Source: Oscillospiraceae bacterium
GTDB taxonomy: Bacteria; Bacillota; Clostridia; Oscillospirales; CAG-272
DNA length: 8,205 nucleotides
Direction: 5' to 3'
NCBI GenBank assembly: GCA_009779295.1
Contig: WREN01000085.1
Coordinates: 1-8,205, forward strand
Shown: one piece after another, positions 1-7,100 of the stretch
Numbering within the stretch: position 1 is the stretch's first letter
How the letters are laid out: every line of letters begins with the position of its first letter
Translations under genes and position numbers: made by a program
The notes under the pieces: model-generated
Told to the model about the DNA's origin: nothing
The model's input: the letters and a program-made list of their open reading frames with translations, nothing else
Databases searched by the model: none

Positions 1-312
1 AATCCGCCTATAACAACCGTGCAAATTATGTCTGAACTGCCGGATAAGAATTGGAAAATGCCTACGCTTATATCGCTTTTGAATAGGTTGGCGGCAAGAG
101 GATTGATCAAATCCGAAAAAACCGGCCGCGAACGGTTATACTACCCTCTTATCGGCGAAGATGAGTATATGAACAGCGAAATAAAAAACGTAATCACGAA
201 ATACAAACGACCTTCGGTAACCGGATTAGTCAGCGCGTTATATGACGGCAAGGAAATCTCGGAATCAGACAAGGAAGAATTGCTCAAGTGGTTACAATCA
301 AAATCGGAGTGA
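1..312 (+). CDS. BlaI/MecI/CopY-family transcriptional repressor, 5'-truncated by window edge
   Basis: A winged-helix repressor of the family that controls beta-lactamase and related stress genes by binding DNA as a dimer and being cleaved when its partner protease is activated. The frame is open to the left edge (it begins NPPITTVQIM), so the true start, with probably about 20 residues, lies outside. The visible 103 residues include the recognition-helix region (MPTLISLLNRLAARGLI, about residues 20-36), the wing (EKTGRERLYYPL) and an acidic C-terminal helix (ISESDKEELLKWLQ) typical of the dimerisation domain. The internal GTG at 19 and ATG at 28 would cut into the DNA-binding domain and are not credible starts. 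The stop at 310-312 lies 9 bp before the start of the M56 protease gene, the usual blaI-blaR1 arrangement. The family is clear, but the regulated target is unknown and need not be a beta-lactamase. Confidence 0.9.
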   Translation, partial: NPPITTVQIMSELPDKNWKMPTLISLLNRLAARGLIKSEKTGRERLYYPLIGEDEYMNSEIKNVITKYKRPSVTGLVSALYDGKEISESDKEELLKWLQSKSE

Positions 313-321
313 GGTGACAAT

Positions 322-1503
322 ATGCTTACGAGATCAATATTTGTAACGATATTCGCACTTATATATTGCGTTATTTGCCCGAAACTGCGCAAAAAGTATA
401 ATCCGTCCGCACTTTATTTTGTGTGGATCGTTATTCTTACGGCATATATTATCCCGACCATCCCTATGAAAATAAAACATTTCACATATATCCCCGTGCT
501 TTCCGATACCGCTAACTATATCATGGGTTCTGAACAGCTTGTATCGGATAAAATCAATTTCAATATATTTTTAATCATCTGGATAGCCGGAATGATATTT
601 TTCGCCGCGAAAAATATCATCAACCATTACATGTTTACGAACATGCTAAAAAAATCATCGTGTTTCCGGTTCGTTACAGATGATAAAATCAAAGTTATCA
701 GCAATCCGTTTATCAGCACGCCGTTGATTTACGGCTTTCTCAAACCAACTATCGCGATACCCGATAAAGTAATGGATTCGGACGCGTTAGACTTGATTAT
801 CGAACACGAAACGGTGCATTGGAAACGGTTTGATTTGATCGTTAAACTCGTGATGATGACGGTAAACGTTATCAACTGGTACAACCCTTTTATGAAATAT
901 ATCCTCACCGAAATGTCCGCGCAGTGCGAAATCAGCTGCGACGCGGCGGTCGTTAAAAATAAAGCCAAGAAAGAACGCTACAACTACAGCGAGGAAATCG
1001 TCAGGATAGCTACACGGGACGACAAAAATGCTGAAGTTACGGCTTCAGCATTCGGTAACAGAAAGAAATATATCAAAAAGCGCGTAATTAATATCATCGA
1101 AGAACGCAAAACAATGAAAAAGTCAATGCCTTTGATTCTTTTCAGCATAATGATTCTATTATTCTGTATGTTCTTCCTGTCGGCAACTTACGCCGAACAA
1201 ACCGTTGAATACGGATCGCTTAAGTTTTCGGTTCCGCATCATTGGCAGGTAAGCGTCAACAGCCATGGTCTGTTGAATATCAAATGCGGACCGGTATTGA
1301 TTTGCGAAATCGGCGCCACGAACGGAAAAAACATTTCTGACAACGATACATATTTCAACAAAATATCAATAAAAAATACAAATATATGGAATCAATCCAA
1401 TTTTGATAACTTCAAACTCAGTAATAAACAACAAATAATATACTACGATGAAGAGAATGACTGTACATATATAATTAACTATAACGAAAAGTTAATCCCC
1501 TAA
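322..1503 (+). CDS. BlaR1/MecR1-type M56 membrane metalloprotease (antirepressor) with a non-penicillin-binding C-terminal domain
   Basis: Likely signal-transducing zinc metalloprotease that inactivates the adjacent BlaI-like repressor. The start ATG follows a GAGGTG ribosome site (311-316). Hydrophobic segments lie at about residues 4-20, 31-49 and 80-98, with a fourth at 268-290. The M56 core carries HETVH (H162, E163, H166) and the downstream QCEISCDAA block, where E203 is the expected third zinc ligand. The fourth segment ends in an SATYA-EQ sequence resembling a signal-peptidase site and is followed by about 100 residues predicted to be outside the membrane. BlaR1 and MecR1 carry a penicillin-binding sensor of about 250 residues here, with an SxxK motif. 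No such domain or motif is present, so the signal is probably not a beta-lactam covalently bound at serine. The outer domain (starts VEYGSLKFSVPHHW) is not recognised. The gene ends convergently with the solute-binding-protein gene, overlapping it by 12 bp. Confidence 0.88.
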   Translation: MLTRSIFVTIFALIYCVICPKLRKKYNPSALYFVWIVILTAYIIPTIPMKIKHFTYIPVLSDTANYIMGSEQLVSDKINFNIFLIIWIAGMIFFAAKNIINHYMFTNMLKKSSCFRFVTDDKIKVISNPFISTPLIYGFLKPTIAIPDKVMDSDALDLIIEHETVHWKRFDLIVKLVMMTVNVINWYNPFMKYILTEMSAQCEISCDAAVVKNKAKKERYNYSEEIVRIATRDDKNAEVTASAFGNRKKYIKKRVINIIEERKTMKKSMPLILFSIMILLFCMFFLSATYAEQTVEYGSLKFSVPHHWQVSVNSHGLLNIKCGPVLICEIGATNGKNISDNDTYFNKISIKNTNIWNQSNFDNFKLSNKQQIIYYDEENDCTYIINYNEKLIP

Positions 1504-1511
1504 CTTTTCGT
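1484..1511. terminator. Perfect 11-bp inverted repeat spanning both convergent gene ends; possible bidirectional terminator
   Basis: ACGAAAAGTTA (1484-1494) and TAACTTTTCGT (1501-1511) are exact reverse complements around the 6-base loop ATCCCC. The TAA stop of the plus-strand protease gene opens the right arm, and the stop of the minus-strand lipoprotein gene closes the left arm. Because the arms are symmetric, both proteins end in Glu-Lys-Leu plus two residues. The stem is A/T-rich and has no uridine tract after it on either strand, only four T inside the arms, so it is not a textbook intrinsic terminator. The inverted repeat itself is certain; the terminator function is inferred from its position between converging genes. 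Confidence 0.5.
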
Positions 1512-2979
1512 AATCCGACACTACTTTGTTTATTTGCGTTTCGATTCTTGAACGCGCGCTTGCAAACGGCGCGGCGTAATCGGATTTAAGATTTTGCCCG
1601 TTACGCAGCAATGTTGTCATTCCGAAATCTCCGAAGTTATAAACATATCCGATATCGTGCGCGGTAGCTGACAATATTATCTCAAGCATTGCTTCGCTTT
1701 CGTTGTCCCGCGTGTATTTGCCGAGTAGATTGATGTCATAATACGCAGGCTGCAGCGTATATCTTGATTCGGCACACAAGTCTTCGAGGATCATTCCAGT
1801 CCGCTCAAGGTTAGACGCGGTCATCGGTATCGCTATTCCAGCTCCGGTATGAGGGTTCATGTGCGTGATGTATTTTTCCTGCACGGTGTCCAGCTTGGGT
1901 AACGGAAGGATTCCGAAATCCATTTCCATTCCACGGAGACGTTCGACTATTCTCATTCTAATCCACGAGAATAACGCCCTGTTCTCTTCCATCATCTTCA
2001 CCTGTTCGTTGTATATGCCGAATTTCTTTTCGTATCTGTGAAGATGGACGACATTATCTTCATCGAGCATAAGTTCCGAAACCTTATCCAATATCCTGTA
2101 GCATCTTTCATTTCCGAACGTAATTATCGGATAATCGTTTTCATCTTTGGAACAAATCTTCTCACCGCCGGAAACCAAAAACGAAACGTTAGAATCGGCT
2201 TGCAGAATACAACCGAACCGGTCAATTTGAATATCCATTACTCCGTCGCCGTTTAAATCCTGCGATACGCCGCGGGTCATTTCGATAAGTTTTGAGAGCG
2301 TCCATTCTCCTCTTTTGACTATATCGTATGGGCTTTCAAGATCAAAATCGTCTAATAATCCTTTGTGGAATATCATCGCTTCCATCGCGTCGTTATCCAT
2401 TATGAGCAAATCGCCCTGAAGGATGAACAGCTTGCCTATGATAGACAAATCCCGTATCGTACCCTGATCCCACCATGGCTTTGTCAAATCAATATACGGT
2501 ATTGTGAAAAAGTCCACATAGTTTCCATCCTGAGCGGTAGGCGGGAATTGCGTAACGTGAGGGCAAACTACGTCGTAAAGCTCGTCGCCTGAACGAACCG
2601 ATTGCATAACCCGTGTTTCAACCAGCGGATTCTCTACGACGATTTCCGTTATCGTAACATTGTATTTTTCTTCAATTTTCATATTCCTCACGAACACGGC
2701 GTCGTTAATAACGTCGCCGTTTTGTTGTTCTGCTGTCAAATCCCTGTGATCCCATTCAACCCAGTCAGGATCGTTTATAGTCCTCGACAGAAACGTAAAT
2801 TCATATCCGCCGAAATCTACAGGTTCAAGCAACGGATATAACCTTGCCGTTGTTTCCTCACTCTGCGACAGATCCGCCCGAATTATATCGGCGGAGCCTT
2901 TTTCGTTTACGGCGCTTTCACTGCATGAAATTATAACCGCAAACAAAATTAATAATACTACGAAAGTCTTTTTATTCAT
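1492..2979 (-). CDS. Extracellular solute-binding lipoprotein (ABC transporter, carbohydrate type)
   Basis: A 495-residue secreted binding protein predicted to be lipid-anchored on the outer face of the membrane, presenting a substrate (probably a sugar or glycoside) to an ABC importer. The N-terminus has MNKK, a hydrophobic stretch and a lipobox IISC with the acylated cysteine at position 19. The mature part resembles large clostridial family-1 binding proteins: an early GYEFTFLSRT strand, then NDAVFVRNMKIEEKYNV and, further on, GDLLIMDNDAMEAMIFHKG. A GGGGGA ribosome site sits 6-7 bases before the ATG in the 22-bp gap after the GH4 gene. It is the last gene of the minus-strand run. No permease or ATPase gene is visible, so the partners are encoded elsewhere or the protein is an orphan. 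The family is fairly certain; the substrate is inferred only from the GH4 neighbour. Confidence 0.85.
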   Translation of the reverse strand: MNKKTFVVLLILFAVIISCSESAVNEKGSADIIRADLSQSEETTARLYPLLEPVDFGGYEFTFLSRTINDPDWVEWDHRDLTAEQQNGDVINDAVFVRNMKIEEKYNVTITEIVVENPLVETRVMQSVRSGDELYDVVCPHVTQFPPTAQDGNYVDFFTIPYIDLTKPWWDQGTIRDLSIIGKLFILQGDLLIMDNDAMEAMIFHKGLLDDFDLESPYDIVKRGEWTLSKLIEMTRGVSQDLNGDGVMDIQIDRFGCILQADSNVSFLVSGGEKICSKDENDYPIITFGNERCYRILDKVSELMLDEDNVVHLHRYEKKFGIYNEQVKMMEENRALFSWIRMRIVERLRGMEMDFGILPLPKLDTVQEKYITHMNPHTGAGIAIPMTASNLERTGMILEDLCAESRYTLQPAYYDINLLGKYTRDNESEAMLEIILSATAHDIGYVYNFGDFGMTTLLRNGQNLKSDYAAPFASARSRIETQINKVVSDYEKLGD

Positions 2980-3001
2980 TATTATTCCCCCAAAAATAAT
3001 T

Positions 3002-4453
3002 TTACTTTTTGCTCTCTATCATCTCATCTATGGTTTTCGTATGCAGGCGTGCCGCTCCCATGTAACCTTCTTTTACAATTACATTTACTTTCGGATTTTG
3101 CAGCCTTACTTTCGCTTTCCCGATCTCGTCTTTATATTGCGGCAGCCATTTTTCGCCGGCGACAAGCATTTCATCAACCATCTGCTCTATTTCGTATGTG
3201 TTGCACACCGCTCCCGTAAGAGGGTCGAACATCATCGCCTGTATCAAAAGATTCCTGTCGGCATTGACGGCCGCTTCAACGGCGATCCGCTGCACATTGA
3301 TACTCTGCGCGCAGACTGCCGCGCATCCGAGCGGCAACGGCCCGACTTTAGGGATATTTACACCGTTGCGGTCTACATAGCCCGGAACTTCAATTATTGC
3401 GTCGTCGTCTAAATTCGTGATCGTCCCGTTGTTTACTACGTTGAAATGTCCCCTGTAAACCCTGCCGGTTTCAAGTCCTTCAATGATTTTCGCTCCGTGT
3501 TCGCCTGAACGGTGGGTTCCGTCATATTTCTTCGGATCGGCTTTCAGCCAGTTCGGGAAATCGTTCTCGAACCAGTTCCTTCCTTCCGTGCAAACCCTCA
3601 GATAACCGCCCGTCTCACCGTTGATCCACGAGCCTAAGTCTATCCAGTCGTTTATTTCGTCCGGGCGTTTTCTGTACCACGGGACATATTCGGATAAATG
3701 CCCGTTCGATTCGGTCGAATAATACCCGAAACGCCTTAACATATCTATTCTTACTTTTTCGGTTTTCGAATATGTCGGGTGTTTTTCAAACGCCTCCAAC
3801 AGCTTTCCGGTCATATCTGCGCCTTTATGCCTGATTTCGATATACCAAGTCTGATGGTTTATTCCGGCGCAGATTATATCGACTTCACTTATCGGCAATC
3901 CGAGGGCGTCTGCAATCTGCCAATGTCCGCCCTGTACGCCGTGACATAAACCGATCGTGTTGACGTTGCCGTAATGATTTGCCGCCCAGGTCATCATAGC
4001 GTTGGGATTCGCGTAATTTAGGAACAACACGTCTTCTCCGCAAACTTCTTTTATGTCTTTGCAGAAGTCAAGCGTGGCGTTTACGCCCCGCTGCCCGTAC
4101 ATAATACCGCCCGCGCATAAAGTATCGCCGACGCATTGGTCGATACCATATCTCAGCGGGATATTGATGTCCGTTTCAAATCCTTCAAGCCCTCCGACCC
4201 TGACACAGCTTATGACGTATTTGGCGCCTTTTAACGCTTCTTTCCTGTCTAAAGTCGAATGGATTTTAATATTCAACCCGTTTGAATCTATGTCGCGCTG
4301 ACAAATCTGCGCGACCATGTCGAGATTTGTTTGGTTTATGTCTGTAAACGCGATTTCACAATCGTGAAACTCCGGCACGGAGAGTATATCGCATAGAAGG
4401 GTCCGCGTAAACCCTATGCTACCCGCGCCGATAAACGCAATTTTGAATGACAT
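3002..4453 (-). CDS. Glycoside hydrolase family 4 alpha-glycosidase (NAD- and metal-dependent), uronidase-like signature
   Basis: A cytoplasmic GH4 enzyme of 483 residues, about the usual family length. GH4 enzymes cleave glycosides by a redox-elimination route needing NAD and a divalent metal. Visible landmarks in order: the Rossmann loop GAGSIGFTR (residues 9-17); the acidic ribose-binding D38; VGDTLCAGGI, with D110 as the likely acid; NYANPNAMMT (146-155); CHGVQ with metal ligand C170; GINHQTW with metal ligand H200; and GHLSEYVPW (251-259) with Y256 as the likely base. In published GH4 subgrouping the residues after the cysteine track specificity: CHE for alpha-glucosidases, CHS for alpha-galactosidases, CHG for alpha-glucuronidases. 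CHGV therefore hints at a uronic-acid glycoside, but related alpha-galacturonidases and unsorted clades make this tentative. The ribosome site AAAGGGGGC (4461-4469) overlaps the stop of the upstream UROD-like gene, 14 bp away, so the two are probably translated together. Confidence 0.92.
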   Translation of the reverse strand: MSFKIAFIGAGSIGFTRTLLCDILSVPEFHDCEIAFTDINQTNLDMVAQICQRDIDSNGLNIKIHSTLDRKEALKGAKYVISCVRVGGLEGFETDINIPLRYGIDQCVGDTLCAGGIMYGQRGVNATLDFCKDIKEVCGEDVLFLNYANPNAMMTWAANHYGNVNTIGLCHGVQGGHWQIADALGLPISEVDIICAGINHQTWYIEIRHKGADMTGKLLEAFEKHPTYSKTEKVRIDMLRRFGYYSTESNGHLSEYVPWYRKRPDEINDWIDLGSWINGETGGYLRVCTEGRNWFENDFPNWLKADPKKYDGTHRSGEHGAKIIEGLETGRVYRGHFNVVNNGTITNLDDDAIIEVPGYVDRNGVNIPKVGPLPLGCAAVCAQSINVQRIAVEAAVNADRNLLIQAMMFDPLTGAVCNTYEIEQMVDEMLVAGEKWLPQYKDEIGKAKVRLQNPKVNVIVKEGYMGAARLHTKTIDEMIESKK

Positions 4454-4467
4454 ATTTAATGCCCCCT

Positions 4468-5583
4468 TTAAATATTTAACTCAAGGTTATGTTTGAACGC
4501 GAACCGTTTCGCGTTTTCGATCCCCTCTTTGGTGTCTGCAAAATAATAATCTCCCAAAAACGCCATGCACGGATCCGTGATACAATCGCGCAGCGTACCG
4601 TCGGGTTTTAACGTCCAATTTAAAACCTTTTTGTTTGCTTTCAGAATTCGGGTTGTGACTTCGCTCCAATCCATTAATTCCGGTTCGCCGGAACCGCACA
4701 CCCATTGTATGCCTTTGATTTCGTCGATTTTTAGAATCGATTCCAAATGCGGCAGCTCGCCTATTCCGTCGAGGTGATATGTCGCGTTATATAGATGCGA
4801 CGCTGTTTTTTTGAGTTCCGGTCCGACGAATACATCGAACATTTCCGGACTTATCATATAACAAAAATCGCTCTGCAATATATAACTTGGTTCCTCCGAA
4901 TACATACCAAACCAACTTGAATAACCGTTTACGGAGTCTTTAATTATATCGTTTATCATATCGAAATATTTAATCCATAATTCCTGTAATTCATTTACGC
5001 AGCGCAGCACTTCGTCGGGCGAGTCGATCATATCTATCAACAAATCTTCCGCGTTCCTGAAACTCGCCAGTAAATCCATAACTCCGCCTATATCTATCAT
5101 CGATATTACAACTTCGCCCTGCCATTTGTCCATCGCAGCTTCATAGATGTTTAATACCCGACGCAGATATTTATTGTTCGGGTCGAACTCAAAATGCAGC
5201 TGCTCGATCGGCACGTTTTTGTCGGGCAGGAACCATACGGTATCCGGTCTGGAAATCGGCGTACAGCCTAAAAACGTAGCAGCGGTTCCGGCGCCGAAAT
5301 GCACCGGATTCATGCGGGGATATGCCTCGCCGTAATAGCGCGTCGCCGATAAGTTCCAATCATACGCGTCAACGAACTGCTGCGGCGTGATATTGAAATC
5401 CCACGCGGTAGAAAAAGTTATCAGCGGGTGCGGACTCGGTTCGCGTTTTGATTGCGTACCGTAGAGACATATCCCCAAGATCGGACGGTCGAGTTTGTTA
5501 TCCCACCATTTTCTGTAGACTTCTTTTAAATTTTCATACTGTGCTTTTGTAAATTGGATATTGCTGTTATCATTGTAATACAT
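4468..5583 (-). CDS. Uroporphyrinogen decarboxylase (URO-D)-like protein
   Basis: A 371-residue protein that resembles the uroporphyrinogen decarboxylase / corrinoid methyltransferase superfamily, a TIM-barrel fold shared by HemE and MtaA/MtbA-type methyl-transfer enzymes. Visible signs are the LQSDFCYMISPEMFDVFVGP block (residues 236-255), the strand motif YHLDGIGELPHLESIL (269-284), and GIQWVCGSGEP (291-301), the pattern of a subfamily often annotated as URO-D-like or trimethylamine corrinoid protein 2. It is unlikely to make haem: it sits in a glycoside operon and I do not see an N-terminal HemE-type substrate motif. H270 and D272 are candidate active-site residues. The start is supported by a GGGGTGG site (5588-5594) 4 bases upstream. 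The start overlaps the end of the DUF218 gene by 14 bp, implying translational coupling. No corrinoid-binding protein is present in the window. The superfamily call is good; the reaction is unknown. Confidence 0.75.
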   Translation of the reverse strand: MYYNDNSNIQFTKAQYENLKEVYRKWWDNKLDRPILGICLYGTQSKREPSPHPLITFSTAWDFNITPQQFVDAYDWNLSATRYYGEAYPRMNPVHFGAGTAATFLGCTPISRPDTVWFLPDKNVPIEQLHFEFDPNNKYLRRVLNIYEAAMDKWQGEVVISMIDIGGVMDLLASFRNAEDLLIDMIDSPDEVLRCVNELQELWIKYFDMINDIIKDSVNGYSSWFGMYSEEPSYILQSDFCYMISPEMFDVFVGPELKKTASHLYNATYHLDGIGELPHLESILKIDEIKGIQWVCGSGEPELMDWSEVTTRILKANKKVLNWTLKPDGTLRDCITDPCMAFLGDYYFADTKEGIENAKRFAFKHNLELNI

Positions 5584-6331
5584 AATTCCACCCCATTTTA
5601 ATATATGACATATATTCTCTGACTATATTTTGAAAAAGTTCAAGCGATAATCTTGAATGAGCCGGCGCGAGTTCGGTTTCAACGCCCGCTTTATCGCAAA
5701 GTATTTTTATCCTTCTCAAATGGTAATCGCTTGAAACGCCGATGATTTTGTAATCTTCTAAATTTTCTCTTTCGATGAGTTCTTTGGTTTTCGTAATATT
5801 TTCTTCAGTGCTGTGAGAATCCGGCTCCATGTATATGCGACCGCCGTCAATGCCTTTTCCCATTAAATAACGTTTCATCGATAACGCTTCCGTGATGGGT
5901 TCGTTCGCGCCCTGTCCGCCTGAAACGATACACAACGCGTCAGGATAATATATCAGCAATTCATACGCTTTATCCAACCGTACCGCCAACGCTTTGCTCG
6001 GGCAATGTTCGTATGTGCGGCAACCGTAAACCATTATGATTATATCGCTGTCTTCAACTACATTCGGTTCGGGATAGCTGAAAAGGAAAAAACAGAACGC
6101 GAAGAAGGTTAGCATGTATACGCTCGTTACCACACAGAAAATTAATTTCATCCACATTTTTAGCTTTCTGAAAAAGATTAATGGCAGACTTATCGCAATA
6201 ACCGCAGTTATTCCTATTAATACTGCCAGCGTTTCGCCTCCCTGCGCGATTGAAACTAATAGAAAAGTGCTGAAACAAATGAACGCGAATGTGCCGCTGA
6301 TTATTGATAAAATGTTTAGAAATTTTTTCAT
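5570..6331 (-). CDS. DUF218 / SanA-ElyC-YdcF family membrane protein
   Basis: Membrane-anchored DUF218 protein; members such as ElyC and SanA of Escherichia coli influence envelope integrity, but the biochemical activity is poorly defined. With the start at 6331 (253 residues), hydrophobic segments lie at about 8-28, 34-54 and 60-85. The DUF218 domain follows: DIIIMVYGCRTY (about 96-107), the IVSGGQG loop (135-141), EPDSHSTEENI (169-179) and SSDYHLRR (200-207), all family hallmarks. The ATG at 6331 overlaps the TGA of the methyltransferase gene as ATGA, a classic coupled junction, and leaves a cleaner first membrane segment (MKKFLNIL). An in-frame ATG at 6349 would add six residues and a 22-bp overlap. 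Neither has a strong ribosome site, so the start is uncertain. Its place between a methyltransferase and a URO-D-like gene gives no clear role. Confidence 0.88.
   Translation of the reverse strand: MKKFLNILSIISGTFAFICFSTFLLVSIAQGGETLAVLIGITAVIAISLPLIFFRKLKMWMKLIFCVVTSVYMLTFFAFCFFLFSYPEPNVVEDSDIIIMVYGCRTYEHCPSKALAVRLDKAYELLIYYPDALCIVSGGQGANEPITEALSMKRYLMGKGIDGGRIYMEPDSHSTEENITKTKELIERENLEDYKIIGVSSDYHLRRIKILCDKAGVETELAPAHSRLSLELFQNIVREYMSYIKMGWNYVLQ
5588..5594 (-). promoter_or_regulatory. Ribosome binding site of the URO-D-like gene, inside the DUF218 coding end
   Basis: On the minus strand GGGGTGG lies 4 bases before the ATG at 5583. It is inside the last codons of the DUF218 gene, whose TGA comes 11 bases after this ATG begins. 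The site fixes the URO-D-like start and supports reinitiation by ribosomes finishing the upstream gene. Confidence 0.7.
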
Positions 6332-7008
6332 AATTTTTGAAATAAACATACATACATGAATTTTCCCAAACCTTGTATCGTGTTTTCGATTCCGTCCTTG
6401 TATTTTCGTATCTCAATAATTTTGAAATGAGACGAAAATAATTCCGTCAGCCGTTCCTTCGTGAACGCAACACCGCCGGGCGCGCCTGTTTTGTAAAACT
6501 CCCAATCGTCAACCTCGTGTCCGCAATTGTCGCCCCACGAGAAGCACGTCAAACCGAAATAACCGCCGGGGTTCAATATCATGTTTAACAATTCGATATA
6601 CGTCACCCTTCGGTGCGGCGTCAAGTGATGTAACATTCCGCTGTCATATGCGAAATCAAACGTTTCGGTTATGTTTGCTTTAAGAACATCTTGACACCGA
6701 AAATCTACATCTGAACTTTTTTGTTTAGCGTTATTGATCGCAACAAAAGAGATGTCATACGCGGTAACGTTCAATCCCCGCTTCGCCATATAACCAGCGT
6801 TGCGCCCTTCTCCGCAACCGAATTCTATCGCGGTTGTGATGGTGTTATTATCGATAAACTCAACCAGATTTTCATCAGGCAGTTCATTTTGAATTAGAAA
6901 CGGCGCAGGCCATTTCCGTGTTTCGTAAAAATCATCCCACGAAATATTCGCGACTTGATCGTCCAAAAAATCCATGATGTCGTCAATTTTGTTTATATAT
7001 GGTTTCAT
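6328..7008 (-). CDS. Class I SAM-dependent methyltransferase
   Basis: Soluble 226-residue methyltransferase that would transfer a methyl group from S-adenosylmethionine to an unknown acceptor. Motif I is IEFGCGEGRN (residues 61-70), the SAM-binding glycine loop. VTAYDIS (81-87) gives the acidic residue D85 that contacts the ribose. FRCQDV (103-108) is the adenine-contact strand. DSGMLHHL (122-129) matches the motif IV region and LNPGGYF (145-151) the post-motif loop of methyltransferase 11/25-type proteins. A long N-terminal lead (about 1-50, including WDDFYETRKWPAPFL) is typical of small-molecule enzymes of this group. The start is set by AGGAG (7014-7018) 5 bases upstream. It is the first gene of the five-gene run and ends in an ATGA overlap with the DUF218 gene. 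The substrate cannot be read from the sequence; DNA or rRNA methylation signatures such as NPPY are absent. Confidence 0.9.
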   Translation of the reverse strand: MKPYINKIDDIMDFLDDQVANISWDDFYETRKWPAPFLIQNELPDENLVEFIDNNTITTAIEFGCGEGRNAGYMAKRGLNVTAYDISFVAINNAKQKSSDVDFRCQDVLKANITETFDFAYDSGMLHHLTPHRRVTYIELLNMILNPGGYFGLTCFSWGDNCGHEVDDWEFYKTGAPGGVAFTKERLTELFSSHFKIIEIRKYKDGIENTIQGLGKFMYVCLFQKL

Positions 7009-7043
7009 TCGATCTCCTAAATATTCATTTTTATGCGTTTGGA

Positions 7044-7066
7044 TGTTACACGGGACGCAGAGGACA
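7044..7066 (-). repeat. Decayed half-copy of the GC-rich palindromic repeat
   Basis: Read on the minus strand this is TGTCCTCTGCGTCCCGTG followed by TAACA. It lines up with the right half of the palindrome at 8064-8085 (TCCTTCTGCGCCCCGTTTTA then CA) with one base missing and a few substitutions. The left arm is not recognisable. It lies between the decayed kinase and the methyltransferase gene, in the opposite orientation to the intact copy. Confidence 0.4.
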
Positions 7067-7100
7067 TTTTGCTATGATGGTACTTGATCGTAGAAAACGC

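Noticed and set aside
1114..1503. Possible separate secreted protein starting at Met265 of the M56 protease (MKKSMPLILF then a signal-like segment)
   Set aside because: The frame is continuous with the protease, the segment matches the expected fourth membrane helix of BlaR1-type proteins, and no clear ribosome site precedes the ATG.
3041..3412. A 123-codon open frame on the plus strand opposite the GH4 gene
   Set aside because: It is antisense to a clearly conserved GH4 region, has no ribosome site and reads as low-similarity Arg/His-rich sequence.
6054..6416. A 120-codon minus-strand frame overlapping the DUF218 and methyltransferase genes
   Set aside because: It lies in another frame of two well-supported genes, with no motif or ribosome site.
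7021..7100. Promoter for the methyltransferase-led operon
   Set aside because: Only vague AT-rich blocks were seen. Read-through from the brnT module is equally possible because no terminator is visible.
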